Assembly: GCF_964355755.1 (NCBI RefSeq)
Contig: NC_092675.1
Location: 7,228,312 to 7,292,311 of the forward strand
Direction: 5' to 3'
Length of the DNA stretch: 64,000 nt
From: Antedon mediterranea
Taxonomy: Eukaryota > Echinodermata > Crinoidea > Comatulida > Antedonidae
The notes below the pieces were generated by a model, which saw only the letters and a program-made list of their open reading frames with translations, made no database searches and was not told where the DNA came from. Positions 35,370 through 46,914 of the stretch are shown here, one piece after another. The stretch's first letter is position 1. Each line of letters opens with the position of its first letter. A program made the translations under genes and the position numbers.

Positions 35370-36470
35370 TGGTTATTTCAATGATGAAGTATGAATAATA
35401 AATATGGTCAATACATTTGTTTTGATTAAGATAAAACTCGTTGTTGTTGCTGTTTTCATTGTGCCAAAACAGATTCTAAACAAAATCTTCACATATTGAT
35501 CGTAAAAGTTATGTCGCGCAAACAATTACTCATAGTTGCCGAAGGCGCAACCAATTCGCAAATATCTATGTTAATATTTTATAGAGAGTATTTTAGAAAA
35601 TGGTAGTAATTATGATATTGCATGACAACGTGACTAGGCCTAATATAGGCTACTCCTACTATTCGTACTGATAATATTCAATTGTAAATGTATCGTCTGG
35701 GGACAATAGTATTTTGATGAGAAACAAGCACGTAATAAAAATGAGTTTAAAGATTTTCCACACAAGAAGATTCTGTCAATGTGTCTATTGTTTCACTTGT
35801 CTGTTATTGTATCGTTTATTTTAGCATGTGATGAGATCTACAACTCAAACTCAGTGTTGCGGAAGCTTTCAATTCACCTGCGTGTCTCTGTACTCGCCTC
35901 ATTAAATCCAGTTCAAATCGTTGCAATGAAAAACGCTTATTTAATTATGAAGGATTTATTATAATACACAGAACCAATCTACTATCAATATCTTATTGTC
36001 GTTTGATAGATTCTCAAAATCTTATATCCTACATGAAAATGAATACGGTACATTACGCTTCGTCTATCGTTAACAACGTCTAGTGCCGATACTGTTATAT
36101 AATTTTTCTGGATAGATAGACCTACTGTTATTTTCATCAATTGACGTCAACAAAAGTTGCATGCACGTAGGCCCTATATTGTTATATTGCAGTTAAATAT
36201 GAAAAACGCAAAGGAAGAGGATTTGAATGGAATAATTGAGGATTTAGTAGAATTAGCGTCCACGTTGGCCAGTTTTGTAATTTCTTCATTTCTTTTATGT
36301 TATCTTAATTAGGATGAATTTTCTAGATCTAGATATTAGGCTATTTGATTGATGCAGAATTTAGGAATTTTTAAAAAGTAATCTTAAACCAGCGTCCAAT
36401 ACGTAAACAGTGAGTCATCTTCCTATTATAGTCAATTTTACCTATCCGTTTCGGTGATTGGTTAAAATTA
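35370..36470. other. Intergenic DNA, nothing assigned
   Basis: AT-rich, with one short ORF at 35779-35964 of no recognisable family. Confidence 0.4.
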
Positions 36471-36474
36471 CTAA

Positions 36475-36808
36475 AGCTTGGTTCCCACTAGGACGTAACT
36501 CAAGGACGTAAACGCAACGCACGCGTTTTAACCAATGACAAGCGAAGTTATAGACAGTAAAGTGTGGTTCCCACTTAGTGACGCAACACAAGGACGTAAC
36601 GCAACGCAAGTGAATTGACCAATCACAAGCGATGGCTTATTCGCTTGTGCATTGGTTAAAACGCTTGCTTTGCGTTTACGTCCTTGCGTTACGTTCTAGT
36701 GGGAACCAAGCTTTAGCAATCACAAGCGAATAAGCCATCGCTTGTGATTAGTCAATTCACTTGCGTTGCGTTACGTCCTTGTGTTGCGTCGCTAGTGGGA
36801 ACCACGCT
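36475..36808. mobile_element. MITE family A, outer copy A1 (split by A2)
   Basis: Left part AGCTTGGTTCCCACTAGGAC ... GTTATAGACAG and right part GCAATCACAAGCGAATAAGC ... GCTAGTGGGAACCACGCT join into the standard 179-bp element when 36561-36712 is removed with its target duplication. The uninterrupted counterpart is visible in copies A3 and A4. Confidence 0.85.
36561..36712. mobile_element. MITE family A, copy A2, nested inside A1
   Basis: Starts AGTGTGGTTCCCACTTAGTG and ends TAGTGGGAACCAAGCT. Flanked by TAA (left) and TTA (right) where sister copies read a single TTA in CAGTTAGC. 152 bp, shorter than the 179-bp consensus because part of the interior is lost. Confidence 0.85.
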
Positions 36809-36814
36809 ACTTTG

Positions 36815-38220
36815 TGCATAACGTGTGTGTTGCGTCGTCTTTCTAGTGGACAAAGATTCAAAATTCTGTTGTCGAGTCGTTAACGTTTGGAGAATTGGTT
36901 ATATTAAAGACATTATTACTTTACTTAGTGCATGTACACCGTGGTATTTTCATATTAAACAAAATTAATTGTGTGTGTACTATAAAGTAGTGACTGGTAG
37001 CCACTTTCAGAATAGTATATAAAACTATTAACCGTTCATAGTAAAGTATTCAAAATTAATAACATTTCAAAATTGGAGCCGTGCGGAAAATTGTTAACAG
37101 TTCAAACTAGGTATAATTGCAATAGGCATAATTAACAGAATGACGGGTTGCTAAGAAATGTCACTAAACTCATTAGATCGAGTAAGCAATTGAGCGTTAA
37201 GCAAGGAAAGTACTGATGTCTCGTAAAATCATTTTCAAGAGAAAATATCAACATTGCGAATTTTGTTTATTGATCTTTAGCTAAAAATAAGTCCAAAGAA
37301 AGAGATGACTTGCTTAATCGCAGTTTTGGCGCTATTTAGAAATCATCGTGAGTAGTACTCGCAACAAACACTTACCATTGGTTAATCGATTAATATCCAT
37401 ATCCACGCGCCATCCATCGTAAGCGTGCTATTGGTTTTGACTCTTACTATACGTGCTTAAACGTAAATGATCATACATCATAGTATACCACTAAATCTTA
37501 TCTGGAGACGTTCTGTTAATGCTAATATCTATAATTTTAAACAAAAATTGTACAGAAATAACTCCTTCGTGTTGTTGGAATTAAATAAAATTCAAAAGAT
37601 GATTAGAAAACTATAACAATGTATGCGGTATACTTGGTTATCTATATGCAAATCATTTTTTTAAAGAGATTTTAACTTTAAAAAAAATGTAATTCAGGTA
37701 GTCTAATCTTGAATTTACAGGCTGATCGAATTGGGTGAATCCCACAATACAACTAATTTTTTTGATTCTCATTTTTGATTTCTTATTATTTGATTATTAT
37801 TTTCAGGAATGAGAAAAAAACAACTGCAAAAATATAGCAAATGAAACAATAGGCCTATAGCAGATTTATTTGGAAGTTTATATATATTTTCATAAATGAG
37901 ACTACACCATCATCGATGCTACTATTCTTTTATATCATGAAATAAATGAGTTAAACAAACCCAACAATTGCTGGTCTCCTTAATTTCTTGAATGCAAACC
38001 AAGTTTGCGCAATTGTCATAATAATTGTGTATACTAATCATACTTACTGCGCATGTGTCTTTTTTTTCTTTTTACCGAACGCAAAATAAAATTCGAGAGT
38101 CCACCCGATGAAATATAGCTGTAGGAACATATCTTGTTAATACACTGGACAGCACCACATGTATGTAAATTATCGAATATGTTTGAGTTTTTTTTTCTAC
38201 GGAAGTGATTAACTTTATTA
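36815..38220. other. Intergenic DNA, nothing assigned
   Basis: AT-rich, no gene or clear repeat seen. Confidence 0.4.
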
Positions 38221-38234
38221 AAACTATATACAGA

Positions 38235-38310
38235 ATAACCTATTCAAAGTCTGAATTAATTAATCTTCATTTTTCATGTTTTTGGGGGACAATACATCTT
38301 TAAACTTAAA
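38235..38310 (+). repeat. Dispersed repeat family E, copy
   Basis: AACCTATTCAAAGTCTGAAT, TTAATCTTCATTTTTCATG, TTTTTGGGGGACAATACATC; matches 19965-20045 closely. Confidence 0.7.
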
Positions 38311-39944
38311 TTTACCGTAATAAAAAAAAAGTTTGAGTTATTATATTTCAAAAGTGCTGTTGTACATTAGCTGTATAAGGTACTGTATGTTTTTCATCTC
38401 TAAAATATTTGGTAATAACAAACTTCTAAAGTATATCAAAGCTCGTTTAATTTGCTCATTGAATTCAAACTGCGATCAAACAATTATAGGCATATACAAT
38501 GTCGCTTAGATAGTAAAGAAGGCCTGCTTATTAAATGACAGGGGATCAAAGCGTTAATTTCCCTGGGAGCATCATAATAAACGTGTCAAACGAAACACCA
38601 GTAGGCCTAGAATTAAATTAACTTTAATGCGATCATCTTACCAAACTGCTCTGTTTGGAACGTTACATTTTACAACCTGCGCCAAGGGCCATGGTTTATT
38701 TTAAAAAGAAGATCACAAACTGAGAGTGTATACATCTGTGGATACTAATGTAACGGGTCATTGTAACCAATGGTATGTCGTTTATTTAAATTGAATATTA
38801 GACAATTAATGCCTCACAGTTATACCTTACATTCATAATGGAAGAATACAATATAGAACCCCTCCTGTGGGACACCCGGACATTACCTACATAATTATAT
38901 GGGGAAACTTTCCCTTCAACGAATAATGAGCAGAGGACAATTTGAATTGGTTATGTATGATTTTTGCTAACGCAATTTTTGTTCGGACGCAACATGCATG
39001 GAGTGCGTATGAAGATCAGCAGTTGTCTGTTTTTAATACATTTTTAATGTTTTATCAATCAGGAAGTGTAGACGATGGTTCTCGGTATGATAATGGGTCG
39101 GGGTCGGGTAAAAGGGTTTTAAAAGGACGTTATGGCCTGCGCGTTTTCGGTCTGTTAAAAAGGTTTTAGAAGGACGTTCTCATTGTACGTATTTTCTCGG
39201 TTATCCTTATTGAAATGCTTGATATTCTTAAAACTAAAAACTAAAAACACAGTGTCTTAGATTTCTAATAACATTTAAAAGTATAGTGTTGTTTGGTAGG
39301 GCCCTTATAGAGCTAGTGGTCCGAGGTGGGAAGGCGAATTTCATTTGAGGGAGGTGCTTATTCGAGAGATACGTTGTTTTAGTTTTAATAATATGGTAAC
39401 ATTTATAATCAAATAAAATCCACTAGTAGATATTAAAAGTGGTAAAAAAAGAATAACAAATGCTTGGTCATTGTAGATAACAGTCTGATAAATTCTACTA
39501 CAAATAATCAATACCACACTGTAAATGAATGTACTTTAATTTCAATAATTTGTTTATGAAAACAGACAGTGGAGATAATGTAAACATTACTTGTTGTATG
39601 TATCTTATGTTTATGTAAACAAATTATTTCGGAAATAAAATAAATTAATCCAAAACATGATTTGGTATATGTACACGATGCAATAATTGGCACACAATAC
39701 TTCGATTGTTGTTTAATAAAAGGAACTCTATTTCAAGAGTTTATTAATATTACCACTGTCCACCAGCAATGTGTAATTACAGCAAGATACAGTATATTAA
39801 AATAATGATGATAATAATAATTAAGTTTATCAAGCGTACATAATGATAATGATCTCTAAATTGATTTTTATTAGTGTACACGTGTATGTTGTAAAGCTAT
39901 TATGCCAGCAAATATTAATTTGACGGTAAAGGTATACTTAATAA

Positions 39945-40123
39945 AGCGTGGTTCCCACTAGCGACGCAACGCAAGGACGTAACGCAACGTAAGTGAATTG
40001 ACCAATCACAAGTGATGGCTTATTCGCTTGTGATTGCTAACTGTCTATAACTTCGCTTGTCATTGGTTAAAACGCTTGCGTTGCGTTTACGTCCTTGCGT
40101 TACGTTCTAGTGGGAACCAAGCT
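39945..40123. mobile_element. MITE family A, full copy A3 (179 bp)
   Basis: AGCGTGGTTCCCACTAGCGA ... TTCTAGTGGGAACCAAGCT, flanked on both sides by TAA. The interior is a near palindrome: ACCAATCACAAG/CTTGTGATTG and ACTTCGCTTGTCATTGG. Confidence 0.9.
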
Positions 40124-40197
40124 TAATAGAACGTAACGTATTGGATTTTTGTCAGTCGCCCGACGACCTTAGCTCAGTGTGGCTGATTTAAAGATTA

Positions 40198-40550
40198 GTT
40201 TTATTTATTTATTTATTTATTTTATGTCTTTAGGCAATGTGGCCAAAGATTACCAATAGTGAATTAATCACTGTCCTATCAGATAGGTGGTAATCCCCCT
40301 GATACAGGGGCTATTTTGTGAACCAGTTCACCGGGGTACCCCCTACTCTTTTCGAATAATGAACTGGGTTCTTTAAAGTGCACACATGTTATAACTGTGT
40401 ACACTGGACCTACGGTTTATAGTCCTTATCCGAGAGAAACTTGTTCCACCACCAGAACTTGGAGCGAGTCGGCCTCGAACCCTTGCCGATGTTGTTGGCT
40501 CTTTAGGTACGGTAAACGGCACCCCTGCCTTAACCGCTCGGCCATTTGAC
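40198..40550 (-). mobile_element. Complete tRNA-derived SINE
   Basis: On the minus strand, a Leu/Ser-tRNA-like head carries A box TGGCCGAGCGG (40544-40534) followed by TTAAGG, and B box GGGTTCGAGGCC (40482-40471). Spacing of ~51 nt fits a long variable arm. A ~230-bp body follows, then GGCCACATTGCCTAAAGACA and an (AAAT)n tail (40225-40198). The short minus ORF here is incidental. It inserted next to a degraded MITE A remnant (40562-40655). Confidence 0.8.
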
Positions 40551-40561
40551 GTTTTCATTTG

Positions 40562-40655
40562 GACCCAACGCACATGACGTAGTAAGTTAACCAATCACAT
40601 CGTGTCGTGATTGGTCAAATTACTTGCGATGCGCTTACGTCTATGCTTTGCCTCT
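40562..40655. mobile_element. Degraded MITE A-like remnant
   Basis: CCCAACGCACATGACGTA, ACCAATCACATCG, GTGATTGGTCAAATTACTTG, CGCTTACGTC: family A interior words with both ends lost. Confidence 0.45.
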
Positions 40656-41181
40656 ATGTTTTACAATTTAATGTGAGAAATTTTATTGTCCAAAATAATA
40701 CTCGTGCTGATACCTCCTTTATATCATCTACTTTAATTTGTCGGGATGCCAAGAGGCAGGTCTGTTGCTGTGAATTAATTCATAGTAGTGTATTAATGGA
40801 CAAACTCATAAACATGGCTTGAAATTTTACTTTTGAAAACAATAGGCTTAACGTCCGCCACACAATTTAATAGGTTAGCGGGATGATTTAGACTTAATTA
40901 AATTTAGGCCTGTTTTCATATCAGGGAATTTTATTCGCCCCTGGTCATAATTATGTACATACGTATGGAATGAAATAATGTATACTGTAGGCTCGAAGGT
41001 ATGAATAATGAACTATAGGCCTATTACACTAAGATATTAGAGCAAATAATTAATTCATGGATACACGAATATACACGACATAATATTGTTAATTGGACTT
41101 TGTATTTTTCACCCGGTTCCTGAAGGTGTCGCCAGGTAGAATGTGACTGACGATTGATAGTCAGGGAGATGTTCCTGTTAA

Positions 41182-41360
41182 ATCGTGGTTCCCACTAGCG
41201 ACGCAACGCAAGGACGTAACGCAACGCAAGTGAATTGACCAATCACAAGCGATGGCTTATTCGCTTGTGATTGCTAACTGTCTATAACTTCGCTTGTCAT
41301 TGGTTAAAACGCTTGCGTTGCGTTTACGTCCTTGCGTTACGTTCTAGTGGGAACCAAGCT
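41182..41360. mobile_element. MITE family A, full copy A4 (179 bp)
   Basis: ATCGTGGTTCCCACTAGCGA ... TTCTAGTGGGAACCAAGCT. Same length as A3 and nearly identical. Immediately followed, two bases later, by MITE B4; the two share the TTA between them. Confidence 0.9.
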
Positions 41361-41362
41361 TT

Positions 41363-41735
41363 AGCGTGGTTCTCACTAGCGACGCAACGTAAAGCTGATT
41401 TTCCACTAGGCGAATTTGTTAGCGCGAATCGAAAGCGTCAGCTTATACGCATGCGTATTCATGTTTCCATCTTCCAAATCCCTATCTACGCATGCGTATA
41501 ACCTGACGCATTCGATTCGCTCGAACAAATTCGCCTAGTGGAAAATCGGCTTTACGCAACCTACGCAACGTAAGAAAATGCCCTTCCAATAATTGTGTTT
41601 TCCCCCGTCTGCATGAAATCAAATGTTTGCGGCACTATTGCGTCGTCGGTTCCCACTTGTGATTACACAATACAACACTTTGCGTCAATACGTCGCTGCG
41701 TTGCGTTACGTTGCGTCGCTAGAGGGAACCATGCT
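41363..41735. mobile_element. MITE family B, copy B4 (split by family C)
   Basis: AGCGTGGTTCTCACTAGCGA ... CGTCGCTAGAGGGAACCATGCT. Removal of 41393-41551 and one target copy restores the B1 arrangement CGACGCAACGTAACGCAACC. Confidence 0.85.
41393..41551. mobile_element. MITE family C (159 bp), nested in B4
   Basis: AGCTGATTTTCCACTAGGCG on the left and CGCCTAGTGGAAAATCGGCT on the right are inverted. The arms extend ~65 bp through AATTTGTT, GCGAATCGAA and TACGCATGCGTA. Flanked by TAA/TTA. It shares AGC and CCACTAG with families A and B but has a different interior. Confidence 0.85.
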
Positions 41736-41739
41736 TTCG

Positions 41740-42590
41740 GAATAGCCAGGCTATGTGGTCTGCTGTTTTATTTTTACATCTCATGTACATGTATCTAGAA
41801 ACGGGTCTTGCTATTAAGGTACTTTTAATATATGTTTCATACATCGCTCCATACATTCACACATGGTCTATACATGGACCTAGTGACATCTAACATTGAT
41901 CTACCTATAGACAACTGCAGAATCGGGTGTGTTTTTTCTGATTTGTGTGTTTTAACTGTAGTGAAATATTATTTTAAAAAGAAAAAGAAATCATGTGGAT
42001 TTGTCATGTCATACGATAAGGCCCACAACATTGTAATTAAGTTCACTGAACAGCATAGTGTAGATTTGTTAATTAATATGTTCATATATACAGTAAACAA
42101 TAGCAGTATGTTCTAATGACAGATTCAATAATGGACACTCCATCATCGTAAAGAAGCTAAATTGCCAATTGACATTACTGTTATGAATGTTGTATATGTT
42201 TGTAAAGTAGATAAAGCATGGTTCCCACTAGAACGCAATATATTTACGCAAAGAGCCGTAAGAATATAGTGCACGTCGTATATAAATGTGATCGGAGAAA
42301 ATTCTGTTTAGGTATGGACAATTGGAACATTACAGCCGCATTACATTAATGATTGATAATGATATTCAAAAACAATTAAAACGTCTAGAAAGGTTGTAAT
42401 TGATGAGGAATGAGATTAAAAGTGTTTCATTACGACGTCATAAAATCACTTTACCGGAGACCACGGTGCCAAAGTTAACACTCCAATCACAACGCGATGA
42501 AACTATCGCTCGTGGTTCACTTGAGTTGCACGATGAAATCCGTCACTATTATACTGTGCCTAGTGGGATCCCAGGTTGTTTCCTATTATA
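41740..42590. other. Intergenic DNA with one orphan MITE terminus
   Basis: A left terminus (AGCATGGTTCCCACTAGAAC) preceded by TAA starts at 42215, but no matching right end is clear before 42590 (TAGTGGGATCCCAGG near 42560 is a candidate). ORFs at 41832 and 42400 are unrecognised. Confidence 0.45.
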
Positions 42591-42963
42591 AGCTTGGTTC
42601 AAGCGTGGTTCCCATCACTAGCGACGCAACCTTCGCAACGTAAGAAAATGCCCTTCCGATAATGGTGTTTGCCCCCGCCTGCGTGAAATCAAACCTGCGA
42701 CTTTGCAGCAATGTTGCGCCGTCGGTTTTCCACTTGTGATTACGCAATACAGCACGTTGCGTCAATACGTCGATATGTCGCTGCGTTACGTTGCGTTCTG
42801 ATGGGAACCACGCTTCAGACGCAGCGGAATGAGGTAGACGCAACGCAAACGACTTAAATATTGATAAATGGCAGTTCAAATAATCCATCGCTTGTTGATT
42901 GGTCAACGAATCATTTACGTTGCACTTACATCCTTGCGTTGCGTCGCTAGTGGGACCCAAGCA
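42591..42963. mobile_element. MITE A-like element split by B5
   Basis: AGCTTGGTTCA at 42591-42601 resumes at 42815 as GACGCAGCGG and runs to GTCGCTAGTGGGACCCAAGC. Interior words (CCATCGCTTGTTGATTGGTC) are family A-like but diverged. Confidence 0.65.
42602..42814. mobile_element. MITE family B, copy B5
   Basis: AGCGTGGTTCCCATCACTAG ... TTCTGATGGGAACCACGCT, flanked by TCA on both sides (42599-42601 and 42815-42817). So the target can be TCA as well as TTA/TAA. Confidence 0.85.
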
Positions 42964-43058
42964 TAATGCTCAACGCAAGGACGTACTCGCAACGCACAGT
43001 GGTCGGATCAATCTACCTGCGTTTCTCCTTGCATTTTGTCCTAGTGGGAACCACCCTT
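42964..43058. mobile_element. MITE A-like fragment
   Basis: CAACGCAAGGACGTACTCGC, GTCGGATCAATCTACCTGCG and right end GTCCTAGTGGGAACCACCCT; no left end. Confidence 0.5.
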
Positions 43059-43735
43059 AACTGAGTAAACATGACTGGTTAATTATTGTAGACCTATTTA
43101 ATACACCGGTCATTTGATATACGTCATGCGTTCCGTCCATGCTTTACCGAGGAAGTAGACTGAAACTTAATGAACGGTAAACGCTTGGTTTATTTTTCGG
43201 AGAATTCAGTTATTTATATTAAACACTAAAACCAGATGAAATTATTTACACATAATGGTTGTTTAAATGTGTTTATTGTTTTCCTGAATTGGACAACGAA
43301 CTTTATTTTTGTAAAGAAAAACTTAAATCAATTTATTCATAAAGATTGAGTATTTGTAGTCAATAACTTTTTATTCCTTCTTGATACACAATGTCTCTGC
43401 CATTATATTTATATCATCTACACACATATAAACTTATACCCAATGCACCGGTAACAAAATAGCAGGTTTATCACGTACAGCCAGACTCTTTTTTAGATGA
43501 CTTGCAATAATATTTCAGACTCTATCTAGTGAAAACTACAGAATCGGGTGAAAGTAGTATGTTTTGTAAGTAATGCAGGTCGTTTTAAACTTATGCTGGT
43601 GGGTTTTTGAGAATTCACCTTTTGGGGGAAAAAAGGCAATACAGGGTAGACAGGAAGCATGAAGGTATATATGTAGGAAGTATGATGAATCAATTTGGAA
43701 TGATGATTGTAAAACGCTGATTATTGTCAACGTTA

Positions 43736-43941
43736 AGCGTGGTTCCCACTAGCGACGTAACGTAAAGCAAACGACGCAACGTAAGAAAATGCCCTTCAAA
43801 TCATTGTCTTTGCCCCCGCCTGCGTGAAATCAAACCTGCGATTTTTGCAGCATTATTGCGTCGTCGGTTCCCACTTGTGATTACGCAATACATTACTTTG
43901 CGTCAATACGTCGCTGCGTTGCGTTCTATGGGAACCACGCT
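43736..43941. mobile_element. MITE family B, copy B6 (206 bp)
   Basis: AGCGTGGTTCCCACTAGCGA ... CGTTCTATGGGAACCACGCT with TTA on both sides (43733-43735, 43942-43944). Confidence 0.9.
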
Positions 43942-44100
43942 TTAGACATGGTACCGTACACAAACATCGGAAAGAGCATTTCATTATAGTAAATATTTTA
44001 GCAAATTATAAATATATAATTTCGTATAACGTAGAAAAGGGTATAAGGTATTTACCGGTAATTATATTATGGTGAACAGTGCATACATTATAGTTATATT

Positions 44101-44167
44101 GCGTTAATTAGGGCGTTGATTAAAGATTCGGGTTGACAGTATCCGTCACCAATACCCTAATTAACGC
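44101..44167. repeat. 13-bp inverted repeat
   Basis: GCGTTAATTAGGG (44101-44113) and CCCTAATTAACGC (44155-44167), perfect, with a 41-nt loop. Confidence 0.75.
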
Positions 44168-44492
44168 ACCCTATCTACAATATTTATCCCCACTTTTGCG
44201 AATAAGGCCGATGAACTCATTTTATTGAATGATTATAAATAAATTGGCGAGCAACACTCGTATAATTAATTACTTTGACACTATAACTTTTAACTAACTA
44301 GTATTAATGGCCATTTTGTTAATTGATTTTGGGGATAATAAGAGGATGAGGTCAATAAGTAGGTCAACAAAAAGTAGCATATTTTATATAAATAATGGAT
44401 GTTTTATGAGTTGAATCCGGGTAATTATCATTGTGCTTGTTCATTCATTCCTAGTTGGAGGAGATTCATTACCGAAGCCTAATGGATATTTA

Positions 44493-44697
44493 AGCGTGGT
44501 TCCCACTACAACGCAACGCAGAGCTGTATCGACGCAAAGTATTGTTTTGCGTAATCACAAGTGGAACCAGACGACGCAATAGTGCTGCAAACATCGCATC
44601 GTTTGATTTTTGACACGCAGGCGGGCAAACACAATTATTAGAAGGGCATTTGCTTACGTAGATTGCGTTACATTGCGTCGCTAGTGGGAACCAAGCT
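44493..44697. mobile_element. MITE family B, copy B7 (205 bp)
   Basis: AGCGTGGTTCCCACTACAAC ... GTCGCTAGTGGGAACCAAGCT with TTA on both sides (44490-44492, 44698-44700). Confidence 0.9.
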
Positions 44698-44925
44698 TTA
44701 TGGGTTGATTAAGTTTCCTCTTTGTACTAATAAGGATTTATTTCAAAACCTTCATATACCTCTGTCACTATAGATTACTATTATGTACAACCATAGATAT
44801 GCTACATTTTAAATGATATTTAATTACAACCACGAAACCTACCAATTCCAAGTTGGATTGATGTCAAATGCTAGGCTACGGCAAAATGACGGTACTCATA
44901 TTTTGGACACAGATCAGAACATGAG

Positions 44926-45684
44926 ACGGCGTACTATCGTCCGGCATACTATCGCCCGGCACATTATCGCCCTGCACACTATTGTCCCACACACTATCGT
45001 CCGGGGTACTATCGTCCGGCACACTATCGTCCGACACACTATCGCCCGGCGCACTTTTGTCCGGCGCACTATCGTCCGGCACACTATCGCCCGGCACTAT
45101 ATCGTCCGGCACACTATCGCCCGGCACACTATCGTCCGGCATACTATCGTCCGGCACACTATCGACCGGCATACTATCACCCGGCGCACTATCGGCCGGC
45201 GCACTATCGTCCGGCACACTATCGGCCGGCACACTATCGTCCGGCACACTATCGCCCGGCACGCTATCGTCCGGCATACTATTGCCCGGCGCACTATTGT
45301 CTGGCACACTATCACCCGGCGCTCTATCGTCCGGCAAACTATGGCCCGCGGTGCACTATCGTCCGGCACACTATCGCCCGGCGCACTATCGTCCGGCACA
45401 CTATCGCCCGGCATACTATCGCTCGGCACACTATCGCCCTGCGGACTATCAACCGGCACACTATCGTCCGGCACACTATCGTCCGGCATACTATCGCCCG
45501 GCGCACTGTCGTTCGGCACACTATCGCCCGGCGCACTATCATCCAGCACACTATCGCCCGGCGCACTATCGTCCGGCCCACTATCGCCCGGCGCACTATA
45601 GTCCGGCACATTATCGCCTGGCGCACTATTGTCCGGCGCATTATCGCCCGACGCACTATTGTCCGGCGCACTATCGTCGGGATG
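44926..45684. repeat. 15-bp GC-rich minisatellite (~50 units)
   Basis: The unit is ACTATCGTCCGGCAC / ACTATCGCCCGGCGC in semi-regular alternation. Because the unit is 15 bp and lacks stops in most frames, long ORFs appear on both strands: pentapeptide frames read HYRPA, LSSGT/LSPGA and VRHTI, and on the other strand PDDSV and CRTIV. No frame is favoured by a recognisable start, signal or domain. I call it a minisatellite, though a repetitive protein cannot be excluded. Confidence 0.85.
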
Positions 45685-45739
45685 GAGTTCATTGTCGCAG
45701 GCAGCCTATCGCGTGCACAATGTTTTTACAAGCTGACAA

Positions 45740-46755
45740 TTGAATTGAAAAAAGATTTCTTCCATGATCGAACCAATCATCTTACAATCATATAACTGAC
45801 CATAATAATTATTCCCCTTTCTATTTTCCGTTTTATGTTCGTTAGTTCAACAGTCAATTTAATCGTTTAAGAAAGAATTGATAACAAGATCGTCTTACGA
45901 ATTAGTAGTAAATCAAATTATTAACACTCATCAAACTGAACTAAAATGCATTGATCTTTATAAAATAACAAATATCGTTTAACCACTAATATGCGAATTA
46001 GATTTAAATCGAGGTTAATTAGTAATTAATATATTAAATTGGTTATGATGCTAATAAAGTCTGCATTAAAATCAATGAATAAGTTTGCCTTGTTAAAGTG
46101 CATTTTAGATGGGTAATGTGAAGTATATCGATTATCAACCATAGTCAGCGAAAAGTGGTAATTGGCACAGGTTTCATGAAAGACCAGGTTTCATGAAAGA
46201 CAACCTGGTTGGTGTGGAGGTTGAGAAACCATTATAATAGATATAAAAATATGCATTTATTTCTTGATATTAGAGGTTTTACAAATAAACATAGCGTATA
46301 ATACATCACGCAGTGCATCCGATTCTTGGTGCCGTACTTCATATTTCTCAAGTATTATTTTGCATTGGTTATACAATGGGGAGTGTAATGGATGGAGCGG
46401 GATGCCTGTGACACATCTCGGTTGACATTGATGTAGAAATGGACGGATTGGGGCCGGGCCGACGCATTAGAGAGTCTTCTGGTTGCATGCCGTCTTTTTT
46501 AAACATTTATAGTATATGCTAGTAGGCCTACAGATATTTTTTTCCCTCATTAAAATTGTAGGTCTAATGCGTTATATATTACGGCAAACTTTCATTTGTC
46601 CAATTTACTTAATATTATTACTATTACATCATTACACCGTATAATCTTTAAAAAAAAAAACTTTGACGAGAGTTACAAATCATCAACACAGAATAGTATC
46701 TGTCACACTATAATAAAAGATTGTGTATAATGCTATAACCAAAATATAACGTTGC
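45740..46755. other. Intergenic DNA, nothing assigned
   Basis: AT-rich; a short direct repeat CAGGTTTCATGAAAGAC occurs twice at about 46169 and 46186. Confidence 0.4.
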
Positions 46756-46759
46756 AGAA

Positions 46760-46910
46760 ACGATTGGTTCCCACTTGGACGCAACGCAACGCAACGCAAA
46801 GTGATTTGAACAATCACAGGCGATAGATCATTCGAACAATCGCCTGTGATTGGTCAACTCGCTGGTGTTGCGTCTACGTCCTTTCGTTGCGTCATACTGG
46901 GAACCATGCT
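46760..46910. mobile_element. MITE A-like copy A5
   Basis: ACGATTGGTTCCCACTTGGA ... CATACTGGGAACCATGCT. The interior is an inverted repeat, CAATCACAGGCGAT ... ATCGCCTGTGATTG. Right flank TAA; left flank diverged. Confidence 0.75.
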
Positions 46911-46914
46911 TAAT

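Noticed and set aside
40470-40550. Functional tRNA gene
   Set aside because: A and B boxes are good but no clean cloverleaf or acceptor stem is visible and a SINE body and tail follow; the same holds for 1016-1098 and 4285-4350.
40373-40594. Minus-strand ORF of 73 codons
   Set aside because: Lies wholly in the tRNA-derived SINE and its flank.
41832-42116. 94-codon ORF
   Set aside because: Low-complexity lysine run and no family resemblance; not supported as a gene.
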